NCBI RefSeq assembly: GCF_047511655.1
Contig: NC_133389.1
Location: forward strand, 147,214,473 to 147,278,472
DNA length: 64,000 nt
Reading direction: 5' to 3'
Source: Castor canadensis
Taxonomy: Eukaryota; Chordata; Mammalia; Rodentia; Castoridae
The notes under the pieces are model-generated. The model saw nothing but the letters and a program-made list of their open reading frames with translations. It was not told the origin of the DNA and ran no database searches. Below, piece by piece: positions 1 through 11,972 of this stretch. How positions within the stretch are numbered: the stretch's first letter is position 1; the number at the start of each line of letters is the position of its first letter. The position numbers were made by a program, and so were the translations under genes.

Positions 1-48
1 TATATTGCATAAAGTGCTAGGTTCAATCCCAAGCACCACCAAAAAGAA
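1..48 (+). repeat. 3' part of an ID-like (tRNA-Ala-derived) SINE
   Basis: The window opens inside an ID-type SINE: the stretch ending in CAAGCACCACCAAAAAG matches the B-box and tail seen in the complete copies of this window. It lies in a GTF3C3 intron. The rest of the element is off the left edge. Confidence 0.6.
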
Positions 49-331
49 GAGAGAGAGACCCTAGTCACAAAGACACAAGATACCAAAACTGCATCTCATG
101 GACTCAAGGGTTGTGTATTTGAAGTAAGCCTTGCTGATCTATAGAATGATAAAGTTGCATTTAGAAAATACAAGCCCTGATTCTAGGGCAAAACAGCCTA
201 ATTTCCATTGTAAATCCTACTCATGACAAAATGTGTTCCATGGTCAGAAAATGGCAGACTGTGAATGAAGCTCGTGTTGATGTTAAGACTACCAATGGTT
301 ACTTGCTTCATCTGTTCTGTGTTGATTTTAC

Positions 332-354
332 AAATAAATAAATAAATAAATAAA
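332..354. repeat. (AAAT)n microsatellite
   Basis: Five to six tandem AAAT units in GTF3C3 intron 6. The rest of 49-966 is intron with no feature that I recognise. Confidence 0.8.
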
Positions 355-966
355 ACCCCACAACAGCCAGATATAGAAGACTTCTTAGGTTCAGCTACAA
401 CAAGTCCACCAAATCCAGAATAATAGTCACAGAATTGATGTACCCAGATCAAGATGGCTAATTCTAAGCTGAGATACTATGACAGATACCCTTATAATAG
501 AAAGCAGATCACAGGCATTATTTAGATAAAATGTTTCTTGCTTTGGTTTACTACACAGCACATCAGAGAAGTAAATGCAGTAGGCATACTTTAAAATGAT
601 TATAGAAGATCCCAGATCACTAATATTTCATTGGTACATCTGCAATAAAAAATTATTTTTAAAAGTACTCCAAATATACACAACAAAGTCATGGAAACCT
701 GGGACCTTTAAACAGTTTTCAGACATGTTTCATTTTTTAACTTCTGAGCTTTGGAAATGTAACCTTATATACAAAATCTCCTGAGCATCACAGTTGTCTT
801 GGAAGCAGAAAAGTACTGAATAAAAAAACCCTCTATACTTATGTACAATATAAAATATCAAAGACAAAAAAATTTCTTGAGCCTCAATGAAAAGTATATT
901 CTATTTCAAATATATGCTTTGCAAAATATGAGAACTAAAAATATATATACTTCACTCCAAACTTAC

Positions 967-1132
967 TTTGCCATATCTCTAGCCAACTGCATAAAACGTT
1001 CTCCATCAGACGGAGACAAAAGGTTTAAAATACGCCTATAACCATCCATTGCCATTTTATGATCACCCATCTGTTCATAAAGGCTTGATCGCTCCCACAG
1101 ATAACGGACATTAGTAGGTTCATACTTTAGAG
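967..1132 (-). CDS. GTF3C3: GTF3C3 coding exon 6
   Basis: Begins after the acceptor TTTGTAG and reads (A)LKYEPTNVRYLWERSSLYEQ and onward to RDMAK, a TPR segment. It ends before a consensus donor GTAAGT at 961-966. Phase 1 in, phase 2 out. The next exon (human SYYEANDV) is not found in 1-960 and must lie off the edge. Confidence 0.95.
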
Positions 1133-4100
1133 CTACAAAGAAAGAGAGGAGCAAAAAATACATATTTATCAAAAAAGAGCTGCATGGTACCTGTGTGTGA
1201 CTTATCACCTTCTTAGAAAACGTATAAATATTTTAATCCTCCAATGGGAAGAAGGAAGCTATATGAAGTAAATCTGTCAGGAACTCTCAACTAGTTTTGA
1301 TCCAAGACCAAATACAACCTGAATCTCCACATTAATCATCTTCATTTGGTCGCTCTAGTCTGTCACTAACTCCAAATAACAGCCTAACCTCAGTGGGAAA
1401 CTCAAAGAATGGCTCATCCACCAACATTTGTGCTGTATTCGCTCACAAGATAGTCACTAATAAACATGAAATTAGATGGAGCCCAAAATCCAAATTTCAT
1501 AAACAAATTTTATTACCAGACTTAATAATCAAATTTGTAAGATCAAATACACTGAAGCAACACCACAATTTAGAAGATCAAGTGCCATTACAAACAACCT
1601 ATTATGTAACATATAATCAAAGTGGGAAAAATATTTTAATTACCTTTTGTGTAGCAAAAAATAGCCTGCTTAATATTGTCCTGTTCCAGAGACATTTCTG
1701 CCAGTCTAACCCATTCTTCTGTGTCACTGGGATTTAAATGTGCAGCAATCAGCTCAAACTGCAATGATTTCTCCATGTCACCTTGATCCTCATATATCAT
1801 GGCAAGAGTAGAGAACGGCTCATAAGCCAGAGGAGCTATAATAAATAAAATTTTAAAAATCCATTGGCTAAGGGAAGAGACTTAAGATGATGTCAATCCC
1901 ATGGTTCAAATTGTGGATCTTTTTCTAATATCTAACCTCTTTAAATCACTCTAGAATTATACAAACTATTTAAGAGAATTTAAAATAAAACACTAGATAA
2001 CATTTACTCTATTTCATTTTTATTTCCTTAAATTTTAACCTTTCTTTTTTAAAGACACAATCTACATAGTCCAGAATGGCCTCAAACTTGTGATCCTCCT
2101 GCCTCAACCTGAGATTACAGGTATGTTTCACAATATTCAGCCTCGTTTTTACCATTTTTAAAGCTTTTTTTTTTAAACAAAATAAAATTTCATGAAAATT
2201 TCTTCCTCTCTACCACACCTTGCTTGTGAAAACCCTTCTTCACTAAGGCTAAATATGGCTCAATAACTTGGCAAGTTCACCCCAGTAAACATTAGCCACA
2301 TCAGTCAGATTGAATTTTCATGATCCAGCTTCCACATAAGGCAGAATAGGATGATAGAAAGGATACCTCAGCAGCATCTAAAACCAGGATACTAAACTGA
2401 GTGGTTAATCTGCATTTCTGAAATGCTGTTTCTGAAATAAAATTAAAAGTGAATAAAGTCAAAAATCACTGTTAAATTAAAATACGAAACGAAATATCCT
2501 GGGGAAAAAAAAAGAAACTGATTAATTTTATGTCTAATGGAATAGAGGGAAAAAAACAATGTAGAGTCAGGAGTGGTGGTACATACCTGTAATCCCAGCA
2601 TTTTGGAAGCAGAGGCAGGAAGATTGAGAGTTTAAGGCCAGCCAGGGCTACGTAGTGAGACCCTGTCTCAAAAAATTAGTAACCACAAATAACCTGAATT
2701 AATAATTCCATAAATTATAACAAGACTTCTAAAAGGATTCTAATCTAACTAAAAGGAAATGCCAAAATATTGAAAGGATAAAGTTCTCTGAATTACAGCT
2801 ACCCAAGCTGCTCTACAGGGCATCAATTGACAATAATCAGGAAAGCAAAATAATACAAATGATTAGTCAAAAAAAATCACTTTTGAAGATGTCCTTCAAT
2901 GTGGTAAAGATGTGTCATTTAACTGAGAGATAAAATGACAAATTTAAATGTATCCTTACTAAAAATAAAATTTTAAAAATTGAGTACTACCAGATCTGGA
3001 AAAAAAAGAATACTCTTCAAGTGGTTTTAACATAATATGCTTGCAATCTTAAAAAAGACTCACAAGGCTGAGGTTGTAGCTCAGTTGACAGAGTGCTTAC
3101 CTATTATGCAAAAAGCCTACTCAATTCCCAGTACCACAACAAATAAGTAAAGACAAAAAAAAAGAAGAAAGAAATAGAAAAGATTAACAGTATAAAAGTC
3201 TAAAACTCATAAAAATGAAAGGTTAAAAAACAAAAGCAAAAAAAGGATCCCATAAGTGTACAAAAATATTAATGATATTTTACTGAATCATACTCTATGG
3301 TTCTCATTTTCTGAGCAGTGACTCCTATTCAATGTGAAAGGTGGCAGATTAGTTACCACAAGCAAAAAGTACAATGAAGCACTTTCCCATGTTTAAAAGC
3401 CACACTATTAAATTATTATCAAGAAAGACCCCAGAGGAAGCACCTTGTCTTATGATCTCCATGCACATTAGTATTGCCTCTTCACGTTCTCCTCGAGCAA
3501 AACGAATATTGGCTTCACCCATGAGGCCTCTCAGAGCTCTGGGAAGTTTACTTCGAGGCCTTTTCTCCTATTTAGCAGAAAAATGACACATAGCTTAAAA
3601 TATAGAAAACCTGAGATTTCAATTCCAATCATATTAATACACAGCATAAAGAAACTAAAATTTCCCCTTAAATTTTTTACCCTTTGAAATTCTGAGTACT
3701 AAATAGTTGCAACTCTAACTTAACATTAAAGTCTAATTGGAGGAAAATAAGAAATCTAAAACTCAAATATAGGAAATAATAGACTTATTCTGTAATACCC
3801 CAAAAAGGAGCACCTAAGAAAGTAAACACAGTAACAAAAAATACCCTCACATAGAAAGTTCAAAACACAGTAAAATATATAATCAGAGCAAAAATCAAGT
3901 GACCAGGATACTAGTTAGTATAACAAATTATTATGTTGTAAGGATTACATACCAGAAAACTAAAAATATTCTCTACTATTGAAGTTTCTTCTTTCAAGTT
4001 TATCTACTTAGAATGAACCTAAAAAAGTACTGAGTTATTTTATGGGCCTTTCAATAGCAAAACTACATACAAACTCTCTAAAAGGAACGTAAGAAATGAA

Positions 4101-7100
4101 TGACAGCAGCTATCTCACAGTGTTTTCTTTCTTATTGTTTGAATTTTCCCCAAGTACAACTTAAAGCTTGCTTTTCAGTGATTATGTCAACTGCCTTACA
4201 CTCTGTTTATAAATATCAAAATAAGTAAAAATTTACTTTCATCATCTTTTTGGTTTCACGATTAAGAACCATCTCTAACACAAATACGTCGCCTGCAGTG
4301 GGTTGCTCAGGTGTTTCCTCCTCCTCTTCTTCTTCTTCCTCTTCCTCCTCGTCATCTTCAGTCTCTCCAAGCATGGAAGCAAAGACCTTGTGAACTGACT
4401 TACTCACTCCATCTGACGTTTCTCCTGAGGAAAGACACATTGAGGTTGGGAAAAAAAAACTTTAGAACACTCAGTGCTCAAAAGAAAAAAGTGCTGTCTA
4501 GTTTTTTTGGAATGTGAACAACATAAACTTGAAAGTAAAAAATAGTAAATGAACACCTCCCAAAACATAAAAGAAAGCTGTCACAAAGCCATGTTTTTAC
4601 TCTGTCAGAATGGTTGACTCAACCTTTAGGCCTCATCCAGACATATAGGCAAAATTAGGAGGAAAATCAGAAGAGTTTAAAACTCTTTAAAAAGCGGAGA
4701 AAGAAAAAAGAAAAATTTTAACCGTAAGACATAGACCTACGCGAACGAAGCAAGCCTGGTAGGACAGAACCCAGGTGATACAGCATAGTTTGTAAAGGTC
4801 AGGGCTCTAGAGCCCTGTTTCTGGTTTCAAACTTGATCTCCACCTATCACTGGCTCTACGACCATGGGGAAATATTACATTCTCTCTATGTATTTAAAAT
4901 AATTCCCCATGAGTATAAGCTTACTGAATACTACTACTGGTTTTGGTTTTTATTTTGTTTACTTTTTAAAAATGTTTTTTATTTTTGGCAGCACTGAGAT
5001 TTCAACTCAGGGTCCTGCACTTGCTAGGCACTTGCTCTATCACTTGAGCCACACCCACAGCTCTTTTCTACTTTTAATTATTTTTCAGATAGGGTCTCAC
5101 AGTTTTGTCTAGGGCCAAGCCTCAGCGTGTGATCCTTCTACCTATAGCCTTCTATGTGGCTGGGATGACACGTGCAACACAACAACCAGTTTATTTGTTG
5201 AGATGGGAAGTCTCACTAACTTTTTGCCAAGGCTGGCCTCAAACTATGATCCTCCCAATCTTCATCACCCAAGTAGCTGGGATTACAGATGTGTGCCACT
5301 ATGCCCTGCCCCTAGTATTAAAAATTTTTAAAGGCTAAGTTCAGGAGCCAATTTTCTTTTCTAAAATAAAGCACATTTTTAGAAAAGACTAAAAAAAACA
5401 GTTAAAAATTTAAATATTATAAATATATGTATTTGTGTTCAAAAACCCTTAAGTGTATTCACATGTGAAATATTTCAAACCCCAAAGATACAATAAACCT
5501 GCCTTATTTGCAGATTAATTGTACACAGTTTTGACCAAACACAGTCAAATAACATTAATAAAATGAAATTTCAAAAACAAAAAATTTTAATTCCTACATG
5601 TATTACACGCTCAGTTGATATAAACTTCTCAGTCAGCCCATGTTATTGTCAGTTGTGTTTAAAACAGTGTGATTTGCTGAGTGTTACCTTTTCCTTAATT
5701 TTGTGAAAATATGCCTCCCCAAAAGCAAATGATGCCTGAGAAGTAAAGAAAAAGTTAATGTGCTTAATTTAAGTGATAAAGTGAAAAATTTTGATTTGTT
5801 GAAAAATGACATGTCTTTAGGAAAAGTTGGGCAGTGTAAAAATGAATCAAGCACTTTTAGTAATGAACTCTGCATCCTGAGCAGTCTCAATTTTTCCTCA
5901 AATGAGGTTTCCTTGGAACCATCTACTTTGGACACCAAGGATCTACTGTACTTGATAAATAATCTACTCAATGCTTAAGGAAGAACAGGTTTTTAAAAGA
6001 TACATATTCCAGCAACATGTTACTGAAGATCCTAGTCCATGCAACAGAGTAATAAAAATAAAGGTATCGCGAGATGACATCTTTATATGGCAAGTAAGAA
6101 ATAAAATTATCCTTACTCATACATGACAATCACATTGTAGAAGATCCAAAAGAATCTACATACAAACTGTCTGAATACATGAAGTTAGCAAGGTGTTAGA
6201 TACACTGTTGATACATAAAAAATAACTGTAGTTTTACAAATCAGCAAGAATGAATTGCAAGTGAAATGAAAAGAGCCTATCTGCATGGTGTGTAGGAAAG
6301 GGGATTAAGAGCAAAAGTTTAGCAGTGGTATTCAGCAATGTCCAGGAGAAAATGAGTCTACAGATCATATATTCCAATTAGGTTTTGCCAAAGTTTGTTC
6401 AAAACCAAAACCAACCCATTCTGCTCTGCATACATGCTTACACTCACCAGGAGTCTTAGCAGGGTTCTGGGACAATTCTTCCTAGGAAATAGGGAGCTTC
6501 GTATCTTCAAAGGACTGATGAGATTATTCTGGCTGACTCCAGACAGTTCTTATGTGCCTGACTGCTCATGATGAGCCAGAAATGGACTCAGTTAAATTTT
6601 TTTTTTTTTTTTTTAAGGAAAGGCCTGATGTCGACATCAAGTTCTTAGGCAGTAAGGTTGACAGCCACCCAGTGGAGCTATATAGCTGTGGAACTATAAT
6701 TGCACCTCCAATACTGAATACGGAAGAGCTGCTCCTCCCCTGAACAGAGAAGGAAGGACCCTAGGTTGTCAGAGCACTTTGGCCCTCGTTCCCACCCTAC
6801 TTGCCTGGTAAACTAAGCAACTATACCCCAATTCTCTCTCTTCTTTGTCCTTTCTTCCCAATGGGGCCCAGGCAGGTAGGAATAAAGCTTGTTTTCTGTA
6901 TAAAGGCTTCTATGGATTATTTGCTCAGAGAGAAAAAGGGTCTCTACTACTACCACCCAAAACTAGAGTTTAGTTCAACTCTCCAATCAGGCCCCATATG
7001 AGAAGCTACATTCTAACTGACAGTTCAGCACCCCAAGAAACTTGACATGGGCAAATAGATACCATGAGCTGTTATCAGTATTCTGATCAGTAGAAAAGTA

Positions 7101-8960
7101 CACCAATCACCTGAGATTAAGAAATTTGAGTTATATTAGTCTATATGCACTAACCAAACTTATTATCTGCATATATCTGGATATGTAAAGCTAAGGACTG
7201 TATCCTAGAATGAGGTAGCATACCAAAACACCTATGCTGTGTGTGAAGTACCATCTGAGCAGGAAAGGTCAACTGGCCTTCCAGTCTCATATGTGGAGGC
7301 CAGTTTGTATAGATGTACAATTTGGAGGAGTACAACCTGGAGGTAGTCTGAAGTTGAAAGGGCCGATTTAAAAATTAATGACCCTAAAAAGGCCCTCAAA
7401 CAAACATTAATTTGAAATACTTTTCTATCACTGAAACTCCCCCAATAACCATCATCATCATAAACAAAGCTTGAAAGTATTTATTAAGCAGCTGCTATAT
7501 ACCAAGCACTATACTCCTGATAAATCAGGTAATAACAACAGAATATCATTGCAATGAAAAAAGTTTACACTAAATTACTTTACTCAGGTGCTCAAAATTT
7601 AATGCAGGTAGCAAATGATCTCAGCATACCTTCATTGCTGTCTTTTTCCTGGGATTTGGTAGAACTGATTCCTGATGATGATGGAACTTCAGAATTATCT
7701 CGGGTCTCTTCAGTTGATAATTTTCCTTTTTCCTGAAGACACTGTGATTGAAACTTGGTTAACTTAATTAAATAAAAAAAAAATGCAGATTTAGTTCTCT
7801 CCAGTTGAGAATAGGACATCTGCCTTATTTTCTATTAATAAAACTTGAGCCTCCACACATACATGGTATGTAGAATCTAAATTTCACAATGAATATATGA
7901 CAGTATTTAAATATTGTCAAAATTCCAAAGTACTGAGGCCTTACCTTCTTGTGTGAATAAGTCATTTGTTACAAAATTTAACAGTATTTTGATTTCATTA
8001 ATCTAACACTTTAAACAAAGACACAGGGCACTGAATAGTCGCATGAATCGGTAAAACTTCAAAAGGCTCAATTACTTTTATTTTCCTTTAGATTGCATAC
8101 AAGTGAGGATACAAGAAGTGTTTGGATATTTCTTAATAAATATGAAAAATAAGATATAAAGATTTCCTTGTTATTAGGCAATTAGTTCAAACCCCTCCCC
8201 CCCTTTGGTGGAAGATTAAATCAGCACCAGTGGGATACTACTGAAATATGGGACTGGGGATACAGCTCAACCCTCCGGTTTAGAAACTGAGAAACTGGGG
8301 CCTAAGGAAGAAAGGTGAGATGCCACCCACGGTTACAAAGTGGGATTAAAACTGGTCGGAGGGCTCTGATCCCAACCTGTTTTCCCCAACTCCCACTGAG
8401 CCTCCCAGCATTAAGCGACCCTCAAATAAAATGACTATTGGGGTGGGGAAGGACAAAGGGTTATGGTAGGGAAATGTTTTGAGGCTCTGACAACCAGAGT
8501 TTCGATAAGAAGAGGAAGAAGGTGGGCGAGCTTCCCGCCCACCCTATCACAACGAAGGGGTCATCTGGGTCCCCCCGCCCTCTCCAAGTGTTTTAGAGCG
8601 ACAGTAGTGAAGAGCGCCAGGCCTAGCATCTCACTTTCTTCTCACGAGTTTTCCTCTCTTCTCTCCGCCTTTCGAACTCTTCAAAGGAGATTTTCCCTTC
8701 CAGGTAGTCGATGAGCTCCGGACTAAACCCCGACATGGCTGCAGAAGCAACTGTGCAGCCGCCAGGCACTAGGACAGAGAACCGGAAGAGCAGCAATTCC
8801 CACACTCTCCGCGGCGCCCGGGGACGCCGAAAAACGGGGCGCGGCGTCCTCCCAGAAAAGCCGCCCGTCCTGCAACCGCAGCCGTGGAGCTCGGGTTCCG
8901 CGAGCGCCAGGCCTGGGGCTTCCTTCCAAGGGCTGCGGGCTCTCACTCCCCCCTCACCCA
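967..8960 (-). CDS. GTF3C3: GTF3C3, general transcription factor 3C polypeptide 3 (TFIIIC102), 5' part: coding exons 1-6
   Basis: Subunit of the TFIIIC complex, which binds the internal A and B boxes of tRNA and similar genes and recruits TFIIIB for RNA polymerase III; nuclear. The start MSGFSPELIDYLEGKISFEE matches the human protein as I remember it. Six coding exons (8736-8635, 7741-7630, 4424-4237, 3567-3444, 1835-1644, 1132-967) join with consistent phases and GT/AG sites, giving about 294 codons: a basic-acidic N-terminus, an acidic run of 12 Glu at residues 97-108, then the start of the tetratricopeptide repeat array from about residue 145. Human GTF3C3 has nearly 900 residues, so about two thirds lie off the left edge. 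No stop or frameshift is seen. The upper limit 8960 is an estimate of the 5' UTR; the transcription start is not determined. Likely housekeeping, given the CpG island. Confidence 0.96.
1644..1835 (-). CDS. GTF3C3: GTF3C3 coding exon 5
   Basis: Encodes (A)PLAYEPFSTLAMIYEDQGD through NIKQAIFCYTK, two TPR helices pairs. Acceptor TTATTATAG, donor GTAATT. 192 bases, phase 1 in and out, open throughout. Intron 5 (1133-1643) holds nothing that I recognise. Confidence 0.95.
2045..2150 (-). repeat. B1/7SL-like SINE monomer (antisense)
   Basis: Antisense B1-like body: CTCAAACTTGTGATCCTCC and GAGATTACAGG are the diagnostic blocks. Diverged; in GTF3C3 intron 4. Confidence 0.7.
2565..2692 (+). repeat. 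B1/7SL-like SINE monomer
   Basis: Reads AGTGGTGGTACATACCTGTA, TAATCCCAGCA, GGCCAGCCAGGGCTACG and GAGACCCTGTCTC followed by an A-rich tail, a clear B1-type monomer. GTF3C3 intron 4. Confidence 0.85.
3062..3172 (+). repeat. ID-like SINE
   Basis: GGTTGTAGCTCAGTTGACAG (A-box region) and CAATTCCCAGTACC (B-box region) followed by an A-rich tail mark a tRNA-Ala/ID-type SINE. GTF3C3 intron 4. Confidence 0.8.
3444..3567 (-). CDS. GTF3C3: GTF3C3 coding exon 4
   Basis: Encodes EKRPRSKLPRALRGLMGEAN to MEIIRQ, the linker into the first TPR. Acceptor AAATAG, donor GTGCTT. 124 bases, phase 0 in, phase 1 out. Intron 3 (3568-4236) contains no feature that I recognise. Confidence 0.95.
4237..4424 (-). CDS. 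GTF3C3: GTF3C3 coding exon 3, with poly-Glu run
   Basis: Encodes (G)ETSDGVSKSVHKVFASMLG, then DD plus 12 Glu, then TPEQPTAGDVFVLEMVLNRE to KKMMK. Acceptor CTTTCCTCAG, donor GTAAAT. The Glu codons form a purine-rich tract whose length is likely polymorphic. Phase 1 in, phase 0 out. Confidence 0.95.
4960..5328 (-). repeat. Composite SINE (ID unit plus two B1-like units, antisense)
   Basis: Read on the plus strand: an antisense ID-like unit (ACTTGAGCCACACCCAC), then an antisense B1-like unit ending near 5185, then a second B1-like unit with CTGGGATTACAGATGTGTGC near 5278. All in GTF3C3 intron 2. Short open frames here are SINE-derived. Confidence 0.75.
5690..5980 (+). mobile_element. Tigger-like (TcMar-Tigger/pogo) DNA transposon relic, transposase N-terminus
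   Basis: An ATG at about 5711 opens MPPQKQMMPEK, followed by a stop; after a small shift the frame reads LNLSDKVKNFDLLKNDMSLG and then GKVGQCKNESS. This matches the CENP-B/pogo-type helix-turn-helix at the start of Tigger transposases (pattern LS-KVK-DLL--GMSL--VG---G-NES). Nothing of the catalytic DDE domain or terminal inverted repeats was recognised, so it is a fragment or an internally deleted copy. In GTF3C3 intron 2. Confidence 0.65.
6596..6616. repeat. poly(T) tract
   Basis: A run of about 20 T in GTF3C3 intron 2, possibly the tail of an old antisense retroposon. The rest of 5980-7629 holds no feature that I recognise. Confidence 0.6.
7630..7741 (-). CDS. GTF3C3: GTF3C3 coding exon 2
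   Basis: Encodes CLQEKGKLSTEETRDNSEVP to KDSNE(G). Acceptor CACAG, donor GTATGC. The first residue is Cys (TGT), where I recall Ser in human. 112 bases, phase 0 in, phase 1 out. Confidence 0.93.
8275..8390 (+). repeat. MIR fragment
   Basis: GAAACTGAGAAACTGGGGCC followed by GGTTACAAAGTGGGATTAAAAC matches the MIR core region. Diverged ancient SINE in GTF3C3 intron 1. Confidence 0.6.
8520..8960. promoter_or_regulatory. CpG-rich promoter region of GTF3C3
   Basis: GC content and CpG frequency rise sharply compared with the surrounding AT-rich sequence, most strongly at 8805-8905, covering coding exon 1 and the presumed 5' UTR. This is the expected CpG-island promoter of a housekeeping gene. No TATA box was picked out. 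Confidence 0.75.
8635..8736 (-). CDS. GTF3C3: GTF3C3 coding exon 1
   Basis: The ATG at 8736-8734 starts MSGFSPELIDYLEGKISFEE, ending at REKK before the donor GTGAGA. 34 codons, phase 0. The start was chosen because it matches the known N-terminus; an in-frame upstream ATG exists at 8961 but the residues between look like GC-rich 5' UTR. Confidence 0.95.
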
Positions 8961-11437
8961 TCCCCTCGAAGACTTTTTAAATCTAGGTAATTTCCATAAA
9001 TTCTTCATGAAATTTCTTGTTTCTTTCTCACTCCCAATCAGTTGCCGTTTCTGAATGTTCTTTAGATTATCTTGGTCATTGCTGTAATGATTTTTTTCCC
9101 TCTAATTTAACCATTTGCTCTGCCACGTGGCTGTTTCACTTTCTTGTTCTCTCCTGCTGCTTCTGAGTTTTCCCATTTTCCACAAATCCTTAAACTTTTC
9201 CTTTTCCCAGACTCCTTCTCAGTCTGTAAATATGTTCTCCTGGACTTCAGGTTATACCTGTAACTCCCACCAAGTTTTCTTCTGTTTCTAAGTAAGGTAT
9301 TAGAAAAATCAAGCACTTGATGTGTAGTCAGTCATACAGTGTTGCCCAAGTAGGCCATATACTGTCTTACACATATTACATAATGCTTTCAGAATAATCC
9401 TTAGAAGTAGAAATTGTTATTACTAGCCACAGTCCCATATCTGATAAGGACAGTAAGTAATAATCACTGCAAGTAATTATTTTCATTTTTAGTGCTAGGA
9501 GTAGAACATAGGGCCTCAGGCATGTTAAACACCCACTCTACCACTGAACTACTCCTCCAGCCCCAGAACCAGGATTTGAACTCTGGTCTCTGAATTCAAA
9601 TCCCATTTTTGGAATTATGATGACAGTATCTCTTCAATGGAACTACTTTTCAGCTATACACTCCTTTAGTTTACATTTTATCTTGTATTATAACTATTTC
9701 CTTTCTTGTCCTATTCTAGAGACACTACCTATAAACATCTTGAGAATAGTACTGGCTGATGTTTCATTATAAACTCTAGCCTAGTAATATGTACTCAAAA
9801 CATTTGTGGCTCAAATTGGGTAGAATTGAAAGTGATTTGGAATTTGGGCAAGTTAGTTGAGTTCAGTATGTAACTAAACTTAGAGACAAGTTACAGAAGG
9901 CTATCATCTGGCCATCTTTATGACAATCCAGCTGAAGGTAAGCATCAACAGGATGGCAGAATGAGCCAGACCCGCAATACCAGAACTGCCAGGTGAGAGA
10001 AAAGTGTCTCATAGCTAGCAGTCACCCTGTTTATCAAGAGGAAGATCCTTAGCATCCTACCCATGTTTAAAATGTGGAAGGGGTGTGTCAAGGTAATCCA
10101 CAGAAATCACTTGTAGGAATTCTCTCCTTAAGTTTTCTAGGTAGTTGAGAAACTTCATCTAAGAAGTCAAGAGTGTCCAGTCCTAACTCTCATAGGGGAA
10201 AAGAAAAGAATCAAAGTGAGGAGGATGGTTGCCTGGAAGGAGAACACGTTTCTAAGGTCCAAATGGATTAGGCTAGTTTATTTTCTTGATGGCTTCCTGG
10301 AATATAGAAATAGCAAGTCTGGAGATACAGATTCATGTTCAAGAGAAAGCAATGAACAAGGGTGGGAGGACTGTCAATCTCCTAAAGGCATCTTGATGAC
10401 ATGAAAGTTCTTTTAGAGGTCAGAATATAGCAGATTATCTTGAAATTTTAATTTTTTTCTCCATTTCTTGTAGTGATTTGTCCCTTGGTGAGTCAGAGGT
10501 ATCCACATTACCTTGAGATGAAGCAAAATTGTTATAGCGGTAATAAATAAAAAAAGCAGGAAGAAACATTTTGGTCCTTCAGACTGATTTTTGAGAATTG
10601 AAAAAGAAAATCTGAAGGAAGCAGAACATTGAATGTATGCTATGACAATAGAATTAAGAGTTCAGAAAGAGATTCGTAGTTTTTCTTGTCAAGGGAGGAG
10701 CAAAAGGGGCTGTGATGCTTTAGAGGAGACCATATTTCCATGGGCCTTTTAGTTTTCTGCAAAAGCTCATAGTAGCCTTTTACTGGGCTTTATCTTTATA
10801 AAGCGGACATCCTTGAAAGTATAGATATTGTGTGCTTCTGCTACAGGGAGAAGATTTGTTTTCTGAACAGTATAATAAAGATAATGTGTCCTTCTGGAAC
10901 AAAAGTTGAGTGAGTTTGCTAGCAGTCCTATTATAAGACGGGAGTCTGTTAAGTTTATAGTTCCTCAGCTTTGACACAAATGCACTTATTTTCAGCTTAC
11001 CTCTGTGCCCACATTCACATTTCTCCTTCAATCCATGGGGGATAAGGCAAATCCACATGAGTTAAACTTGTGCTGCACACCTGAGACAGAAATCGTCACA
11101 GACCCAGAAGTCTCACTGTTTGCCAGGATCAATGAAGATGTAGAAGGCTAGTGTGTAGCTTGCAAGTAAACTAGAACCTCACACAGTCAACAGTTCTTGA
11201 CCACACTAGATGTGGGGCATAGGACACAAGGCCATGTCCTGGGAATGGGGCTCTCATTGAAGAGTCAGTGTTGAGAGGCCACCAAGAACCTATATAGAAG
11301 TACGACGAACTCCTCAAAAGCCTCGATGCTTGCAGAACATTTACTTCCATTCAAGGAAACACTACAAATTTTATTTTCCTAGCAATAGTTCTCTTCCTCA
11401 TGGGCTTAAGAAATGTGTGTACAGAAGTTTTGGTTGT
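8961..11437. other. Intergenic sequence, one ID SINE only
   Basis: No gene-like coding signal is seen between the GTF3C3 promoter and the L1 tail at 11438. The only clear repeat is the ID element at 9488-9566. Short open frames here show no recognisable similarity. Confidence 0.5.
9488..9566 (-). repeat. ID-like SINE (antisense)
   Basis: AGTGCTAGGAGTAGAACATA through CTCTACCACTGAACTACTCC to CCAGCCCC is an antisense tRNA-Ala-like ID unit. Confidence 0.75.
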
Positions 11438-11804
11438 GGAACTAGAGAAAAGGTTAGTTCAAGAAGAATTAACTTAGAAGGTAACACACATGTACAGGAA
11501 ATCAATGTGAGTCAACTCCCTGTATAGCTATCCTTATCTCAACCAGCAAAAACCCTTGTTCCTTCCTATTATTGCTTATACTCTCTCTTCAACAAAGTTA
11601 GAGATAAGAGCAAAATAGTTTCTGCCAGGTAGCGAGGGGTTGGGGAGGAGAGGGAGTGGGTGGGGGAGTAAGGGAGAGGGTGGGGGTTGTAAGGGAGGGG
11701 GAGGGGGAAGGGAGGAGGAGGGGGGAAGGGAGGGGGAGGGGGGAAGGGGGGAGAAATGACCCAAACATTGTATGCACATATGAATAAAATAAAAATTTTT
11801 TAAA
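11438..11804 (+). mobile_element. 5'-truncated young L1 (3' UTR only) with expanded G-rich tract
   Basis: Plus-strand 3' end of the same L1 subfamily as 19443-19898 and, reversed, 31934-32480. It carries the shared block with CCTTATCTCAACCAGC, a G-rich polypurine tract (about 11630-11755) and the terminal block ACCCAAACATTGTATGCACA followed by an A-rich tail. It is flanked by a perfect 13-bp target duplication AAGTTTTGGTTGT (11425-11437 and 11805-11817). Confidence 0.9.
11630..11755 (+). repeat. G-rich polypurine tract of L1 3' UTR
   Basis: About 125 bases of G runs of 3-6 separated by A, GA or T. It meets the sequence pattern for G-quadruplex formation many times over and is roughly twice as long as the equivalent tract at 19780-19840. 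Confidence 0.85.
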
Positions 11805-11883
11805 AAGTTTTGGTTGTCAAAATGATAAGGCATAGGTGAGGCAATGTTTCTGGTTTTATTCTTTGGGCTTTGGAGGGGATTGA

Positions 11884-11972
11884 ATTTTTTTTGGTGTCAC
11901 TGGGGTTTGAACTCAGGGCCTCATGCTTACTAGGCAGGTGCTCCACCACCTGAGCCATTCCACCAGTCCATG
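11884..11972 (-). repeat. ID-like SINE (antisense)
   Basis: CACTGGGGTTTGAACTCAGG, then GGCAGGTGCTCCACCACCTG and GAGCCATTCCACCAGTCC, the common lineage-specific ID variant in this window. Confidence 0.85.

Noticed and set aside
8711-8980. 89-codon plus-strand frame over the CpG island
   Set aside because: Antisense shadow of GTF3C3 exon 1 and its GC-rich 5' UTR.
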